Shown piece after piece: positions 45,002 through 54,216 of a stretch of DNA of 64,000 nucleotides. The stretch is from the NCBI GenBank assembly GCA_014377485.1, contig JACMPM010000005.1, positions 1-64,000 on the forward strand. Direction: 5' to 3'. Made by a program: the position numbers and the translations under genes. Below the pieces are notes generated by a model. It had not been told where the DNA came from, did not search any database, and saw only the letters and a program-made list of their open reading frames with translations. Origin of the DNA: Bacteriovorax sp. (lineage in GTDB: Bacteria; Bdellovibrionota; Bacteriovoracia; Bacteriovoracales; Bacteriovoracaceae). Position 1 is the stretch's first letter; every line of letters starts with the position of its first letter.

Positions 45002-46591
45002 TTAGTGAGAGTCCATAATAGGTTTTGAACTGGCACCATCTTTTTTCTTTAATAATACTAAAGGAAGAAGTGAAAGCAAGTATCCAAAAGCTAAGATTCT
45101 TACAATTTTTTGGTAACCAAGAATAAAAGCTTGTTTTTGGGCCATGCCTGTCATTATTTTTATCGAATCTAGTGCAGCTGAACCCATCCCGACTGCATCT
45201 GCTATTTTTCCTTGCATGCTCATTTGTAGCTGATGAGAAATCTGCCAGGCCTGGTGGTCAAGTGCCGTTATATGTGAAGACATAACTGAATACGATACAA
45301 CCTGATAGCGTTGAAAAAAAGTTGAGATCAAAGCAATTCCTACGGATCCTCCAAGTTGTCGGAATAAATTTAGTAGTCCCGCGGCTTGCCCAATTTCATT
45401 TCCGGAGAATTGAGAAAGTACAATGGTATTAATCGGGACAAATAAGAAAGCCAAAGCTGCTCCTCTAATGAGAAGTGGCATAAACATTCCGTCGACTGAG
45501 GTGTAAGCATCAAAGAATGAAATTTTATAGATGGCAATACTTAAGATAATTATTCCGGCGGCAATTAAAAAACGAGCATCTATTTTTCTAAGGCTTGCTC
45601 CTACTACTGGCATTATCATTGCTGCTAATAAGGCCCCTGGAATAAAAAGTGCTCCTGTTTGGGTCGCGGTTAGTCCTTGAACGGTTGATACGAAAACAGG
45701 AATAATAAAAATCAATCCGTAGAGTACAACACCGACTCCGCTCATTAACAAAACTCCGCCGGTGAATGTTTTATTTTTAAAATGTCGAAGCTCTAAAATT
45801 GGGTGTTTATTTCGAAGTTCCCACCATATAAGACCAACAATGGAAACCACTGCGGCAATAGTACAAACTAAGATTAATTTAGAATCAAACCATTCATCTG
45901 CTTGTCCGCGTTCAAGTACAAATTGTAAACAGCCAATCCCCGTTATTAAAAATACCAGTCCCCATACATCAATAGGTGTACGTTGATTTTTTCTTATTTC
46001 TTTTAACTCTGCTTTAGTTTGTTTAATGGCCGGATCAAATCCAACGTCTTCTACTAAGAAAAAAGAAAGAATGGCAACGATGATACCGATAGGAAGATTG
46101 ATATTAAAAATCATTCTCCATCCAAAATGATCAGTGAGGAATCCTCCAAGAACAGGCCCGACTGTCGGACCAACCATTACGCTCATTCCGTAAATAGCAC
46201 TGGCCAGTCCCGCTTTTTCTTTAGGGAAGGACTCGAAGATCAGCGCTTGTGAAGTAGGAAGTAAAGCTCCGCCGGCAAGACCTTGAATGATTCTAAAGAA
46301 GACCAACATTTCTAAACTGCTCGAGAGACCGCAGGCCACAGATGCAGCTGTAAAAAGAATAATACAAGAAGTATAATAAAGTTTTCGTCCAAACTGCTTT
46401 GATAGCCAGCTCGAAATAGGAAGAACTATCGCATTGGCAATAATATATCCCGTAACTACCCAGCTGATCTCATCGAGAGTTGCGCCTAGATTTCCCATCA
46501 TAGAGGGAATCGCTACGTTTACAATCGATGTGTCTATGATCTCCAATAATGAAGCTAAGACAGCGGTAAGAACTATTAATTTTGAGCGCAT
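45002..46591 (-). CDS. emrB: DHA2-family multidrug exporter, EmrB type
   Basis: 529 residues with 14 membrane helices expected. LEIIDTSIVNVAIPSMMGNL opens the chain, WVVTGYIIANAIVLPISSWL and SCIILFTAASVACGLSSSLEML follow, and the middle has GPTVGPVLGGFLTDHFGWRMIF, motif C of drug/proton antiporters. It pumps out toxic compounds with a proton gradient. It works in a tripartite complex with the EmrA-like protein (22 bases upstream) and the TolC-like channel (47466-48785). Confidence 0.95.
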   Translation of the reverse strand: MRSKLIVLTAVLASLLEIIDTSIVNVAIPSMMGNLGATLDEISWVVTGYIIANAIVLPISSWLSKQFGRKLYYTSCIILFTAASVACGLSSSLEMLVFFRIIQGLAGGALLPTSQALIFESFPKEKAGLASAIYGMSVMVGPTVGPVLGGFLTDHFGWRMIFNINLPIGIIVAILSFFLVEDVGFDPAIKQTKAELKEIRKNQRTPIDVWGLVFLITGIGCLQFVLERGQADEWFDSKLILVCTIAAVVSIVGLIWWELRNKHPILELRHFKNKTFTGGVLLMSGVGVVLYGLIFIIPVFVSTVQGLTATQTGALFIPGALLAAMIMPVVGASLRKIDARFLIAAGIIILSIAIYKISFFDAYTSVDGMFMPLLIRGAALAFLFVPINTIVLSQFSGNEIGQAAGLLNLFRQLGGSVGIALISTFFQRYQVVSYSVMSSHITALDHQAWQISHQLQMSMQGKIADAVGMGSAALDSIKIMTGMAQKQAFILGYQKIVRILAFGYLLSLLPLVLLKKKDGASSKPIMDSH

Positions 46592-46612
46592 AACTCGCCT
46601 ATACTTATATTA

Positions 46613-47464
46613 TTAATGAACGATAATAGAAATGACTGCTGACAAACCAAGTTGTAATGCATCGACATCTTTATCCGATAAATTTTCTAATTCAATTTTT
46701 ACTGGAATTCTTTGAACGACTTTTGTAAAGTTCCCAGTAGCATTATCAGGTGGCAGTAAACTAAACACGGCACCAGTACTTGGAGCGATACTGATGACTT
46801 TCCCTTCAAATTTTTGACCAGCAAGAGCATCCACATGAATTTTTACTTTTTGTCCTAAACGAACATCTTGAAGTTCAGTTTCTTTAAGGTTAGCAAGAAC
46901 CCATCTTTTATTTTCAGCAACAAATCCAAAGAGAGGTTGTCCTGCAGGAACAAACTGTCCTGGCTCAACTGCTTTTCTGGCGATAATTCCGTCATTAGGA
47001 GCGATGATTCTTGTGTAAGACTCGTTTAATCCAGCTTGCTCAGCTTGAGAATTGGCAGCTTTTAATTTTGCGTCCAAATCTTTTAGGTCGGCACTTGCCC
47101 TATCGAAACGCTCTTTACTGATTGCCTGAGTTCTAATGAGCTCTTCTGCACGTTTAAAATTAACTCTCGCTTCGTTGACTCTTGCTTCTAATGAAGTCAC
47201 TTGTGCAACAGCTGCAGTTTTGGCATTTGAATAATCTGAAGTATCGATCTGAGCGAGAATATCTCCAGCTTTAACTTTTTGATGATCTTCAACAAAAACT
47301 TTGCTGATAGTTCCGTTGACTCTAGAAGAGAGCATTAAAAAGTGTGCTGAAATTTGAGCGTTATCAGTGCTCACATGTAAATAACTGTCATAACTAAAGT
47401 AAGCTGCAAGAGCTACTAAGATAACAGCGACCGGTATACCGAATGTCTTCATTTTATTTTGCAT
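46613..47464 (-). CDS. emrA: Membrane fusion protein, EmrA/HlyD type
   Basis: 283 residues. A single N-terminal membrane helix (about 8-25) is followed by a lipoyl-like segment, FVEDHQKVKAGDILAQIDTSDY, a coiled-coil hairpin (ARVNEARVNFKRAEELI, DLDAKLKAANSQAEQAGL), then a second lipoyl half (IIAPNDGIIARKAVEPGQFV). The C-end has the barrel part. It bridges inner and outer membrane in the efflux pump. One base separates it from the TolC-like gene stop. Confidence 0.94.
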   Translation of the reverse strand: MQNKMKTFGIPVAVILVALAAYFSYDSYLHVSTDNAQISAHFLMLSSRVNGTISKVFVEDHQKVKAGDILAQIDTSDYSNAKTAAVAQVTSLEARVNEARVNFKRAEELIRTQAISKERFDRASADLKDLDAKLKAANSQAEQAGLNESYTRIIAPNDGIIARKAVEPGQFVPAGQPLFGFVAENKRWVLANLKETELQDVRLGQKVKIHVDALAGQKFEGKVISIAPSTGAVFSLLPPDNATGNFTKVVQRIPVKIELENLSDKDVDALQLGLSAVISIIVH

Positions 47465-47465
47465 A

Positions 47466-48785
47466 TTATAATCTCCTACCCATTGCTAATTCTAAATTGA
47501 GTAATGCTTCAACCGCATCTACTTGTGCTTTTACTACTCCGGCCTCTGAACGATCAAGATCTAATTCTGCATCCAGTAAGTCTGAGTTGGTTCGCGTACC
47601 AGCTTTTAAACCATTTTGATAAATGCGTACACTTTCTTTTGAAGCATCAACCGAGCGAAGTTTTGCTGAATATAAAACCGCACTATTTAAATATCTTCTT
47701 TTCCAAAATTCAACTTCGTTGGCGGAGGATAAAATCATTTTTTTGGCTTTTTGTTCCAATTGAATTTTTTGGTAATAACTTTGTTCCTGGCGAGCGTAAC
47801 TAGAACCACCATCAAAAAGATTCCAAACGAGGTTCACACCAAGGGCATATGAATCTTTAAATTTTTGAGAATCGGTAAATGAGAAATTGCGATTATTATA
47901 GTGTTCGTAATCAGCAACCAAATTAACTTTAGGCATCCAGATCGAGCGACTTGCTTTATAGAATTCGTCGCTTGCCTCAACTCTTTTTTGAAGAGCTTTT
48001 AAATCCAGTCGCCCTGATGAAAGCGCACTTGAAGATGCCTCGTTGGCGTTGATATTTTTAACTAATTGCTCTTTTGGTACAGGAAGCGTTTCCTGAAGTG
48101 GTCTATCATCACCTTCGATTCCCATTGCTTCACTTAAATTTTTTCGAGTGAGAAAAGCATTGTCTGCCGCTGCTAATTTTTCAGGAACAGCCTGCTCTAC
48201 TTGAACTTGAATTTTCAGGACATCGACTTTGGTAAACTCACCTTGTCTTAAAAGTTCTTGAGCTCGCTTTAAGTGATCACTTAGAGTTTTTACATTCGAC
48301 TCAGCAACACTTGCTAAGACTTGAGCACCTAGAGCTTGAAAATATTTTAAACTAATCGAATTTTCAGTCGCCATTTTTGTATGGTTTAATTCATAGTCAG
48401 CTGCTTCAACGTTGGCCTTAGAAGCATTATTGAAATAAGTCGTTTTCATTCCGTCAAAAAGATTAAGAGTTGCCTGAGCACCATAAGAAGTTTTGGGATA
48501 AATACTTTCAAAAATAGAAGTTGGTGTGATTTGAATTTCTTGGTATTTCAAATCAAAAAAGTGATTAGCCACAATGTCAACTTTGGGAAGAAACCCGCCT
48601 AAGCTTTCCTTCTTTTTCCACTGGGCTTCGCTAAGTGCAGCCCAAGATGCTTTTAATTGTGGATTATTTTTTAGACCTTCATCCATCGCCTGATTAAGAG
48701 AGAGACCACTCTCAGCAAAACTGCCTGAGCAGAATAGTCCTGCCACTACTATTGATAAATGAGCAGTACTCATTAAGAATTTCAT
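47466..48785 (-). CDS. TolC-like outer-membrane efflux protein
   Basis: 439 residues with a signal peptide (ending SGSFA). The repeated TolC pattern is visible: SLNQAMDEGLKNNPQLKASWAAL at the start and ARQEQSYYQKIQLEQKAKKM in the second half, with long helical stretches such as TENSISLKYFQALGAQVLA. It forms the trimeric outer-membrane channel of the pump. It is first in the operon, after the promoter described at 48825-48852. Confidence 0.93.
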   Translation of the reverse strand: MKFLMSTAHLSIVVAGLFCSGSFAESGLSLNQAMDEGLKNNPQLKASWAALSEAQWKKKESLGGFLPKVDIVANHFFDLKYQEIQITPTSIFESIYPKTSYGAQATLNLFDGMKTTYFNNASKANVEAADYELNHTKMATENSISLKYFQALGAQVLASVAESNVKTLSDHLKRAQELLRQGEFTKVDVLKIQVQVEQAVPEKLAAADNAFLTRKNLSEAMGIEGDDRPLQETLPVPKEQLVKNINANEASSSALSSGRLDLKALQKRVEASDEFYKASRSIWMPKVNLVADYEHYNNRNFSFTDSQKFKDSYALGVNLVWNLFDGGSSYARQEQSYYQKIQLEQKAKKMILSSANEVEFWKRRYLNSAVLYSAKLRSVDASKESVRIYQNGLKAGTRTNSDLLDAELDLDRSEAGVVKAQVDAVEALLNLELAMGRRL

Positions 48786-48809
48786 CTTTATTTTCCTTTT
48801 AAGCCTTTT

Positions 48810-48825
48810 TTAAACGTTTGTTTAA
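48810..48825 (-). promoter_or_regulatory. Operator 1, probable TetR site
   Basis: TTAAACGTTTGTTTAA lies on the expected +1 region and touches the -10 hexamer. It contains the reverse complement of operator 2. A repressor bound here would block the start. Confidence 0.65.
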
Positions 48826-48852
48826 ATATAGGCTTTCAAATTTTTTAGTCAA
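48825..48852 (-). promoter_or_regulatory. Promoter of the efflux operon
   Basis: On the minus strand TTGACT (48852-48847) and TATATT (48830-48825) are 16 bp apart, a good housekeeping-type promoter. The start would be near 48818, about 33 bases before the TolC-like ATG. Both flanking operators touch or border it. Confidence 0.75.
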
Positions 48853-48862
48853 TGCCTTTATC

Positions 48863-48876
48863 AAACAAACGTTTAA
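48863..48876 (-). promoter_or_regulatory. Operator 2, probable TetR site
   Basis: AAACAAACGTTTAA is an exact 14-bp match, inverted, to operator 1. Centres are about 53 bp apart, five helical turns, on the upstream side of the -35. It also lies in the upstream region of the divergent gene at 48932, so both could be controlled. Confidence 0.65.
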
Positions 48877-48931
48877 CAAAGTTCTAAACGGCCATTAGAC
48901 AATATGAATCTTACAAGGCTATCATTCTGAA

Positions 48932-49612
48932 ATGTGGAAAAAATACTCTTATCAAATATTTTTTATTTTATGCTTTTTAAACGCAACTGCAGTTCATTCA
49001 GAAGATTCAACTAGTCGAATTAAAGCTAAACTTCAAGAAGACTTAGTTAGTCATTACCTTAAAAGCTTAGAAATAAAATTTGGAGAATGTGGAAGTTCAT
49101 TACAGTCATGTCTTCAACAAAAAGAAGATTATATGACTGCCAATCTTCCGAAGAGTGAAGTGTGTTTTCCTTATACCATGTGTGGTTTTTATAATTGCAT
49201 GGAGCAGGATTATCACTGCAGTGACGTGGGAGTGAATTATTTTACGGAACTCGCCCTCCCTACTTGCAGCGCTTATGAAAGCAATATTAAAAAAAATCTG
49301 TTCAGTGATCAGGGTGTGGAATGGATTTACACGGTCATGGTTTGTTTGCAAAAAGGGCTAGTGGATGAATGTGTGATCAAAGGCAATTGTCCGGTCAGCA
49401 CCAATAAAATAGAACAGAAAAAAACTTGTGATCATATTACAGAATTTACACTTCTCTATCATCCCGGCTGTTATATCAATAGCGGTGTAGGTGTTTGTCA
49501 TCTTCCGCTTAAAGATAAAATGAGCATCTGGAAAACGGTGAATCCATTTATGACGGCGAGAGAGAAAAAAGAAGCTTATAAAGTTATATTCGAATGTTTT
49601 TCTCGTGAGTAA
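48932..49612 (+). CDS. Secreted Cys-rich protein, unknown
   Basis: 226 residues with a signal peptide ending AVHSE. The mature chain has 14 Cys, an even number that would allow seven disulfides (CGSSLQSC, CFPYTMCGFYNC, DECVIKGNC, PGCYINSGVGVC). The N-end is helical (KAKLQEDLVSHYLKSLEIKF). No family recognised. Divergent from the efflux operon, so it may share the operators there. No clear ribosome binding site precedes the ATG. Confidence 0.65.
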   Translation: MWKKYSYQIFFILCFLNATAVHSEDSTSRIKAKLQEDLVSHYLKSLEIKFGECGSSLQSCLQQKEDYMTANLPKSEVCFPYTMCGFYNCMEQDYHCSDVGVNYFTELALPTCSAYESNIKKNLFSDQGVEWIYTVMVCLQKGLVDECVIKGNCPVSTNKIEQKKTCDHITEFTLLYHPGCYINSGVGVCHLPLKDKMSIWKTVNPFMTAREKKEAYKVIFECFSRE

Positions 49613-49710
49613 ACTTTTACGAAATAGAATCGAGTCGTTTACTCTTGATCGACTGCTTAGATTTTTAGAAATAATTCATCCCAGTTACAAGATTGAGATG
49701 GTAGCTTAAA

Positions 49711-50445
49711 TTATTTTTTCTTCAATGCGTCCATATGAGAGTATTGCCATGGTCTAAACGCCACCAGGATTCCCATATCTTCCGCTTCTTGCTCGTTCTC
49801 GCTAATAAAGCGCGCTTCCTCTTGAATTTCGGCATGCAATTTTTCAATTTTAACTTTAAATTTATTCAGGGCCTGCGGCGTGAGTCCCACCAATGAAAAT
49901 CTAATGAAATCAGATTCTCCATTAAAATCATGATTGAGATAATTATTTTTCGTATAGGTGAACATGGCCTTTCCAACTGCCCCTTCACGCCTAAAGTGCA
50001 GAGTACCGACGCCTTTTATTTTTACGCGGTCGCGAGGATGCAATTCAATCAGATTCAGGCGGTCGAGTTGCAGGAGAAATTTTTTGGATTCATTATTGGT
50101 GATCTCGTATTCTTTTTCTATTTTTTGTGGCTTTTTTCCATCATGAAGGAGGATGTAATAATGAAGCAAGCGAGGATTATCGGCGAGCGCCTTTTCTTGT
50201 TCTGTACTCAAGTTTAAAACATGAGTCTCTTCTTCAAACTGAGCATTCCTGCAAATCTCGGCGAAGCTTAAATCGCAGGCCTTGCATATTTCTTCAAGGC
50301 GCTCTAGGCTCAGGCTCTTGCTGGATAGGATTCTTTTTACACTTGATTCACTTAAGTTCAGGGTCTCGGCCAGGTCTCGATAGAGAATATTACGGGCCTT
50401 GAGTGAACGTTTTAGTGCTCCTAAGAATTGATCTACTTGTGACAT
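49711..50445 (-). CDS. XRE-type transcription regulator
   Basis: 244 residues. The N-terminal 60 residues are a lambda-repressor-like helix-turn-helix: YRDLAETLNLSESSVKRILSSK and LSLERLEEICKACDLSFAEI. The remaining part, with NNESKKFLLQLDRLNLIELH, resembles a winged-helix segment, and the C-terminal helix EKLHAEIQEEARF may dimerise. No ligand motif recognised. It is divergent from the small gene at 50562 and the DOPA-dioxygenase-like gene, its likely targets by position. Confidence 0.85.
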   Translation of the reverse strand: MSQVDQFLGALKRSLKARNILYRDLAETLNLSESSVKRILSSKSLSLERLEEICKACDLSFAEICRNAQFEEETHVLNLSTEQEKALADNPRLLHYYILLHDGKKPQKIEKEYEITNNESKKFLLQLDRLNLIELHPRDRVKIKGVGTLHFRREGAVGKAMFTYTKNNYLNHDFNGESDFIRFSLVGLTPQALNKFKVKIEKLHAEIQEEARFISENEQEAEDMGILVAFRPWQYSHMDALKKK

Positions 50446-50561
50446 GTTTTCCCTCTTACTACTAAAGTATCATATTTTGGTACTTTTTAAAAGAGTATTG
50501 AATAAAAAGTCTTTTTAGTCCATTCTCCATTTATAGAACCAAGAGCACGAAGGGAGACCAT

Positions 50562-50696
50562 ATGTTTATAGCAATAATTAAAAAAATTTTTAGTAATGAC
50601 GTACATTTTTTCGACATGAAAGAAGAAAGAGAATATTGTTTAAGCGTCGAACTTCATAAGTATGACGGAAGTACTTCAGCTTTCAGACAATTTTAA
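50562..50696 (+). CDS. Small protein of 44 residues
   Basis: ATG at 50562 follows AAGGGAG by 6 bases, and the frame stays open for 44 codons to TAA at 50694. The product starts MFIAIIKKIF, then has a charged middle (DMKEEREY) and a hydrophilic end (HKYDGSTSAFRQF). No family recognised. It ends 16 bases before the DOPA-dioxygenase-like gene, so they probably share a transcript. The strong ribosome site is the main evidence that it is translated. Confidence 0.5.
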   Translation: MFIAIIKKIFSNDVHFFDMKEEREYCLSVELHKYDGSTSAFRQF

Positions 50697-50712
50697 AAGT
50701 GTAAGTGGGTAA

Positions 50713-51099
50713 ATGGAAAACAAGAGAAATTTTAAAGTTAACTCGCAGCTCTTACCGAAAGATTTCCTCAGGGAATTCGATGCTCATATCTATTTTAATG
50801 AGCTAACTTTTAATAAAGCCGAGAATCTTCATTCTAAAATGTTAGAAGCGTTCAAGGGAAAAGAAGTTTTTGTAGGGCAAATGATCAATCAACCTTTAGG
50901 ACCACATCCGACAGGGATGTTTGAAGCGAATTTTCCAGTTAGTCTTTTTGCCGATGTCGTTTTATGGTTAATGACGGAGCATGATGAATTATCAGTGCTC
51001 GTTCATCGCTTAACCGGTAATGATTATATCGATCACACAAGCGGGTCTTTATGGCTTGGCGCCACTCTTCCTCTAGATTTTTCAAAATTCACTTTATAG
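50713..51099 (+). CDS. DOPA 4,5-dioxygenase-family protein
   Basis: 128 residues. The family's signatures are present: FDAHIYFNELTFNKAENLHS, NQPLGPHPTGMFEANF and VLVHRLTGNDYIDHTSGSLWLG, with the metal-site His residues in DAHIYF, GPHP and VLVH. DOPA dioxygenases open catechol rings, but most bacterial members have no known substrate. It overlaps no other gene and follows the 44-residue gene closely. The XRE regulator is divergent. Confidence 0.85.
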   Translation: MENKRNFKVNSQLLPKDFLREFDAHIYFNELTFNKAENLHSKMLEAFKGKEVFVGQMINQPLGPHPTGMFEANFPVSLFADVVLWLMTEHDELSVLVHRLTGNDYIDHTSGSLWLGATLPLDFSKFTL

Positions 51100-51160
51100 C
51101 GTCCTCTGTGTACTATATAGTTAGTAAAACCAAATGATTCTTCCACGACGGATAAGATGT

Positions 51161-52123
51161 ATGAGCGACCACCAACACCACCACAATTGTAATCATGATC
51201 ATTCTTCAAAAAAACATACGCATTCTCATGGGCATCATCATGGACCCAAAAATTATAATTCTGCTTTTGTCATCGGGATTTCTCTCAATACGATCTTTGT
51301 AATCATTGAAGCTTTTTACGGATATTTCTCTAACTCATTAGCGTTGATGGCGGATGCAGGCCATAACTTAAGCGATGTGGCCGGATTACTTCTAGCTTGG
51401 GGAGCAATCTGGCTTGCCACAAAAAAACCAACCAGCAACTACACTTTTGGTTTCCGAAAATCATCTATTTTATCTGCACTTTTCAATGCTATTTTTTTAA
51501 TGATTGCTGTTGGTATTATTATATGGGAAGCCCTTCACCGTTTATGGATAACAAGTCTAGTTGATTCTAAAACAGTCATCATCGTTGCCAGTATAGGGAT
51601 TGTTATCAACGCGCTTACAGCAATATTGTTTTTTAAAGACAAAGACGACGATATAAATATTAAAGGTGCCTACCTGCACATGGCCGCAGATGCGCTTATT
51701 TCAGCCGGTGTAGTTATTTCGGGAGTCATCATTTCCTATACCTCATGGAACTGGCTTGATCCTGTTGTCAGTATCATTATTTCATTAATCATCATTTACA
51801 TGACATGGGACTTGCTTAAAAATTCTATGCGTCTCTCGATGGATGCCGTTCCACTGGATATTGATCCATTTGCCGTAAAAAAATATCTCGAAAGTATTGA
51901 AGATGTTACTGATGTCCATGATCTGCATATTTGGGCAATGAGTACAACGGAAACGGCCCTAAGTGTCCATCTCACTGTTAGAAAACATTCTTTAGAAAAT
52001 ACAAAGTTAGTGAGAATTACAACTCATTTGAAAGATAAATTTAAAATACATCACCCCACAATTCAGGTAGAATTGTATGAAGAAAATTTTGAATGCCACT
52101 TAAAACCAGAGAATGTTCTTTGA
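51161..52123 (+). CDS. CDF-family metal cation exporter
   Basis: Start placed at ATG 51161 (MSDHQHHHNCNHDHSS); a start at 51134 is less likely. 320 residues. The N-terminal His-rich tail probably binds zinc. SLALMADAGHNLSDVAGLLL and MAADALISAGVVISG supply the HxxxD metal sites of the CDF transport domain, with six membrane helices. The C-terminal domain (DVTDVHDLHIWAMSTTETALSVH) is the usual cytoplasmic dimer. Exports zinc or related metals in exchange for protons. Its end overlaps glsA. Confidence 0.95.
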   Translation: MSDHQHHHNCNHDHSSKKHTHSHGHHHGPKNYNSAFVIGISLNTIFVIIEAFYGYFSNSLALMADAGHNLSDVAGLLLAWGAIWLATKKPTSNYTFGFRKSSILSALFNAIFLMIAVGIIIWEALHRLWITSLVDSKTVIIVASIGIVINALTAILFFKDKDDDINIKGAYLHMAADALISAGVVISGVIISYTSWNWLDPVVSIIISLIIIYMTWDLLKNSMRLSMDAVPLDIDPFAVKKYLESIEDVTDVHDLHIWAMSTTETALSVHLTVRKHSLENTKLVRITTHLKDKFKIHHPTIQVELYEENFECHLKPENVL

Positions 52124-53076
52124 AGAATCTAGAGCAGATTGAAAAGACACTGAAAGACTTATATTCGAAATATCTTCCTTGTCTTGACGGTCATACTGCT
52201 GATTATATTCCTGAACTTGCAAAAGCAGATATTAACCAATTCGCCATTGCTATTGTGACTGTAGATGGTGAAATTTTTAAGATTGGCGATAGTAATAAAA
52301 ATTTTACTCTTCAATCTGTTTCAAAACCGTTTGTTTACGGACTGGCCCTTGAAACTCACGGGCGAGAACTAATGCTCACTAAAGTTGGAGTTGAACCAAC
52401 TGGAGACGCTTTTAATTCGATTATTGAATTAGAAAAACAATCTCACCGTCCTTATAATCCCATGATTAACTCGGGTGCAATAGCAGTAAGCAGTTTAATA
52501 AATGGTGAAAATTTAACCAATCGCTTGCAACATATTCTCAATTTATTTGAAAACTATGTTGGCCATTCAGTAAGTGTTGATGAAAATGTTTTTTTGTCTG
52601 AAAAGAAAACTGCCCACAGAAACCGCGCTATCGCCAACCTGCTTAAACATTTTGACATCATCGAAGGTGATATAGAAGAATCTTTGGATTTGTATTTCAA
52701 ACAATGCTCTATCCTTGTAAATACAGTTGATCTAGCTCTCATCGCGGCCACTCTTGCTAATGGCGGCGTGCAGCCAGTCACTGGGGTAAAAGTTCTAGAA
52801 TCAGATTCGGCACGGGATATATTAAGCCTAATGTTTACCTGTGGAATGTATGACTCTGCCGGCGAATGGGCCTATAGTGTCGGCTTGCCTGCTAAAAGCG
52901 GTGTGAGCGGTGGACTACTGGCTGTCGTTCCAGGAAAAATGGGAATCGCTGTGTACTCTCCTTTAATTGACGATCGAGGCCACTCGGTAAGGGCAATGAA
53001 AGTCTTCAAAGACTTGGCTCGAGTTTATGATCTAAGTGTTTTTTCAAGTGGTGTTCGAGATGGAGTAAATAAATGA
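52093..53076 (+). CDS. glsA: Glutaminase
   Basis: 327 residues from ATG 52093, overlapping the CDF gene by 31 bases; a TTG at 52120 is an alternative start that would overlap by 4. FTLQSVSKPFVYGLALE holds the catalytic Ser-x-x-Lys, and NPMINSGAIAVSSL, the Tyr in YFKQCSILVN and KSGVSGGLLAVVPGKMGI follow. The family hydrolyses glutamine to glutamate and ammonia. Its stop overlaps the MscS start by ATGA. Confidence 0.95.
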   Translation: MPLKTRECSLKNLEQIEKTLKDLYSKYLPCLDGHTADYIPELAKADINQFAIAIVTVDGEIFKIGDSNKNFTLQSVSKPFVYGLALETHGRELMLTKVGVEPTGDAFNSIIELEKQSHRPYNPMINSGAIAVSSLINGENLTNRLQHILNLFENYVGHSVSVDENVFLSEKKTAHRNRAIANLLKHFDIIEGDIEESLDLYFKQCSILVNTVDLALIAATLANGGVQPVTGVKVLESDSARDILSLMFTCGMYDSAGEWAYSVGLPAKSGVSGGLLAVVPGKMGIAVYSPLIDDRGHSVRAMKVFKDLARVYDLSVFSSGVRDGVNK

Positions 53077-54122
53077 AAGACCAATGGATACCGGTAGAAA
53101 AAATTCAATACCTCATTCAGTTTGAACCTTTTATTCTACTTTGGGTTTTACTCATCCTGGCTTTTATTTTTTATAAAGTTTTACTTAAAAAAATTACAGA
53201 TAAACGCCACGCTAATTTGCGCCAAAGATTTTGGCGTACTTCAATTTACTTGATTATCACCACTCTTATTTCAGTCCTTCATTGGCTTATGTTTGAAAAT
53301 GCCTATCATGCTAGTTATGAATATCAACTGGTAAAGATCTCAGCCTATTCATGTTTGTTTGCTCTTACCTTTGGTGTGATTAGTACAATAAAACTGGCAC
53401 AAATTTATGTGTATCTTTATTTATTTCTAATGAATATGAGTGTCGGTGTTCCTCGTTTAATTGCCAATATGTTTACTTTAGGATTTACCCTAATCATCGT
53501 GAGCTGGCTGGCCGCTGACGTATTTGGCTTTCACCTGGCCGCTGTACTCGCGACTTCTGCCGTTTTTTCTTTAGTCTTGGGTCTTGCTCTTCAAGATACA
53601 CTGGGAAATTTATTTTCAGGTGTGGCCTTGCAAATTGATCGTCCCTTTAATATTGGAGACTGGGTTGAAATTCATAGTGGTACTGAAAAATTAGCAGGAC
53701 AGGTTCAAGAGATAAGTTGGCGAGCAACTACACTTTTAGGTTTTGCAGACGAGTTTATTTTAATTCCCAATCGAGTTATTGCTCAAAGCCAGCTACTTAA
53801 CTTTTCACATTTTTACAAACCTGCGCGTTTAAATCAAATGTTCCGATTTCATTTTGATGTTTCAATCGACACCGCTCGCCTTGCGCTGCTTGAAGGCATA
53901 GCTAATATTCCAGAAATTTTGAAAGATCCATCCCCCCGCACACTTATAACTGAAGTAACGGAGTCATGGATTACCATAAAAGTATTTTATTCCTTAAAAG
54001 ATTATGGAACTCGTTATAGAACAGGTGATCTTGTGATCTCTCAAATCCTGAACAGAATTCGCTTTCACAAATTAAGCCTGGCAAGTCCAACACTAAATTT
54101 GCTGAATAAAACTGAGCTATAG
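53073..54122 (+). CDS. MscS-family mechanosensitive channel
   Basis: 349 residues with four or five membrane segments in the first 180. The pore-lining helix and downstream barrel are marked by VLGLALQDTLGNLFSGVALQ and RPFNIGDWVEIHS, with FADEFILIPNRVIAQSQLLNFS in the beta domain. It opens under membrane tension to release solutes during hypo-osmotic shock. Translationally coupled to glsA, followed by a universal stress protein gene, so this operon may serve osmotic or nitrogen stress. Confidence 0.94.
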   Translation: MKDQWIPVEKIQYLIQFEPFILLWVLLILAFIFYKVLLKKITDKRHANLRQRFWRTSIYLIITTLISVLHWLMFENAYHASYEYQLVKISAYSCLFALTFGVISTIKLAQIYVYLYLFLMNMSVGVPRLIANMFTLGFTLIIVSWLAADVFGFHLAAVLATSAVFSLVLGLALQDTLGNLFSGVALQIDRPFNIGDWVEIHSGTEKLAGQVQEISWRATTLLGFADEFILIPNRVIAQSQLLNFSHFYKPARLNQMFRFHFDVSIDTARLALLEGIANIPEILKDPSPRTLITEVTESWITIKVFYSLKDYGTRYRTGDLVISQILNRIRFHKLSLASPTLNLLNKTEL

Positions 54123-54216
54123 AAATAATATATATGATATTTAACAGTCATTATTTAAGTTCCCCAAAGAGAAATTATGGGTTTTAATGACGGTAGAGAT
54201 ACTCTAGGGGGATTTT

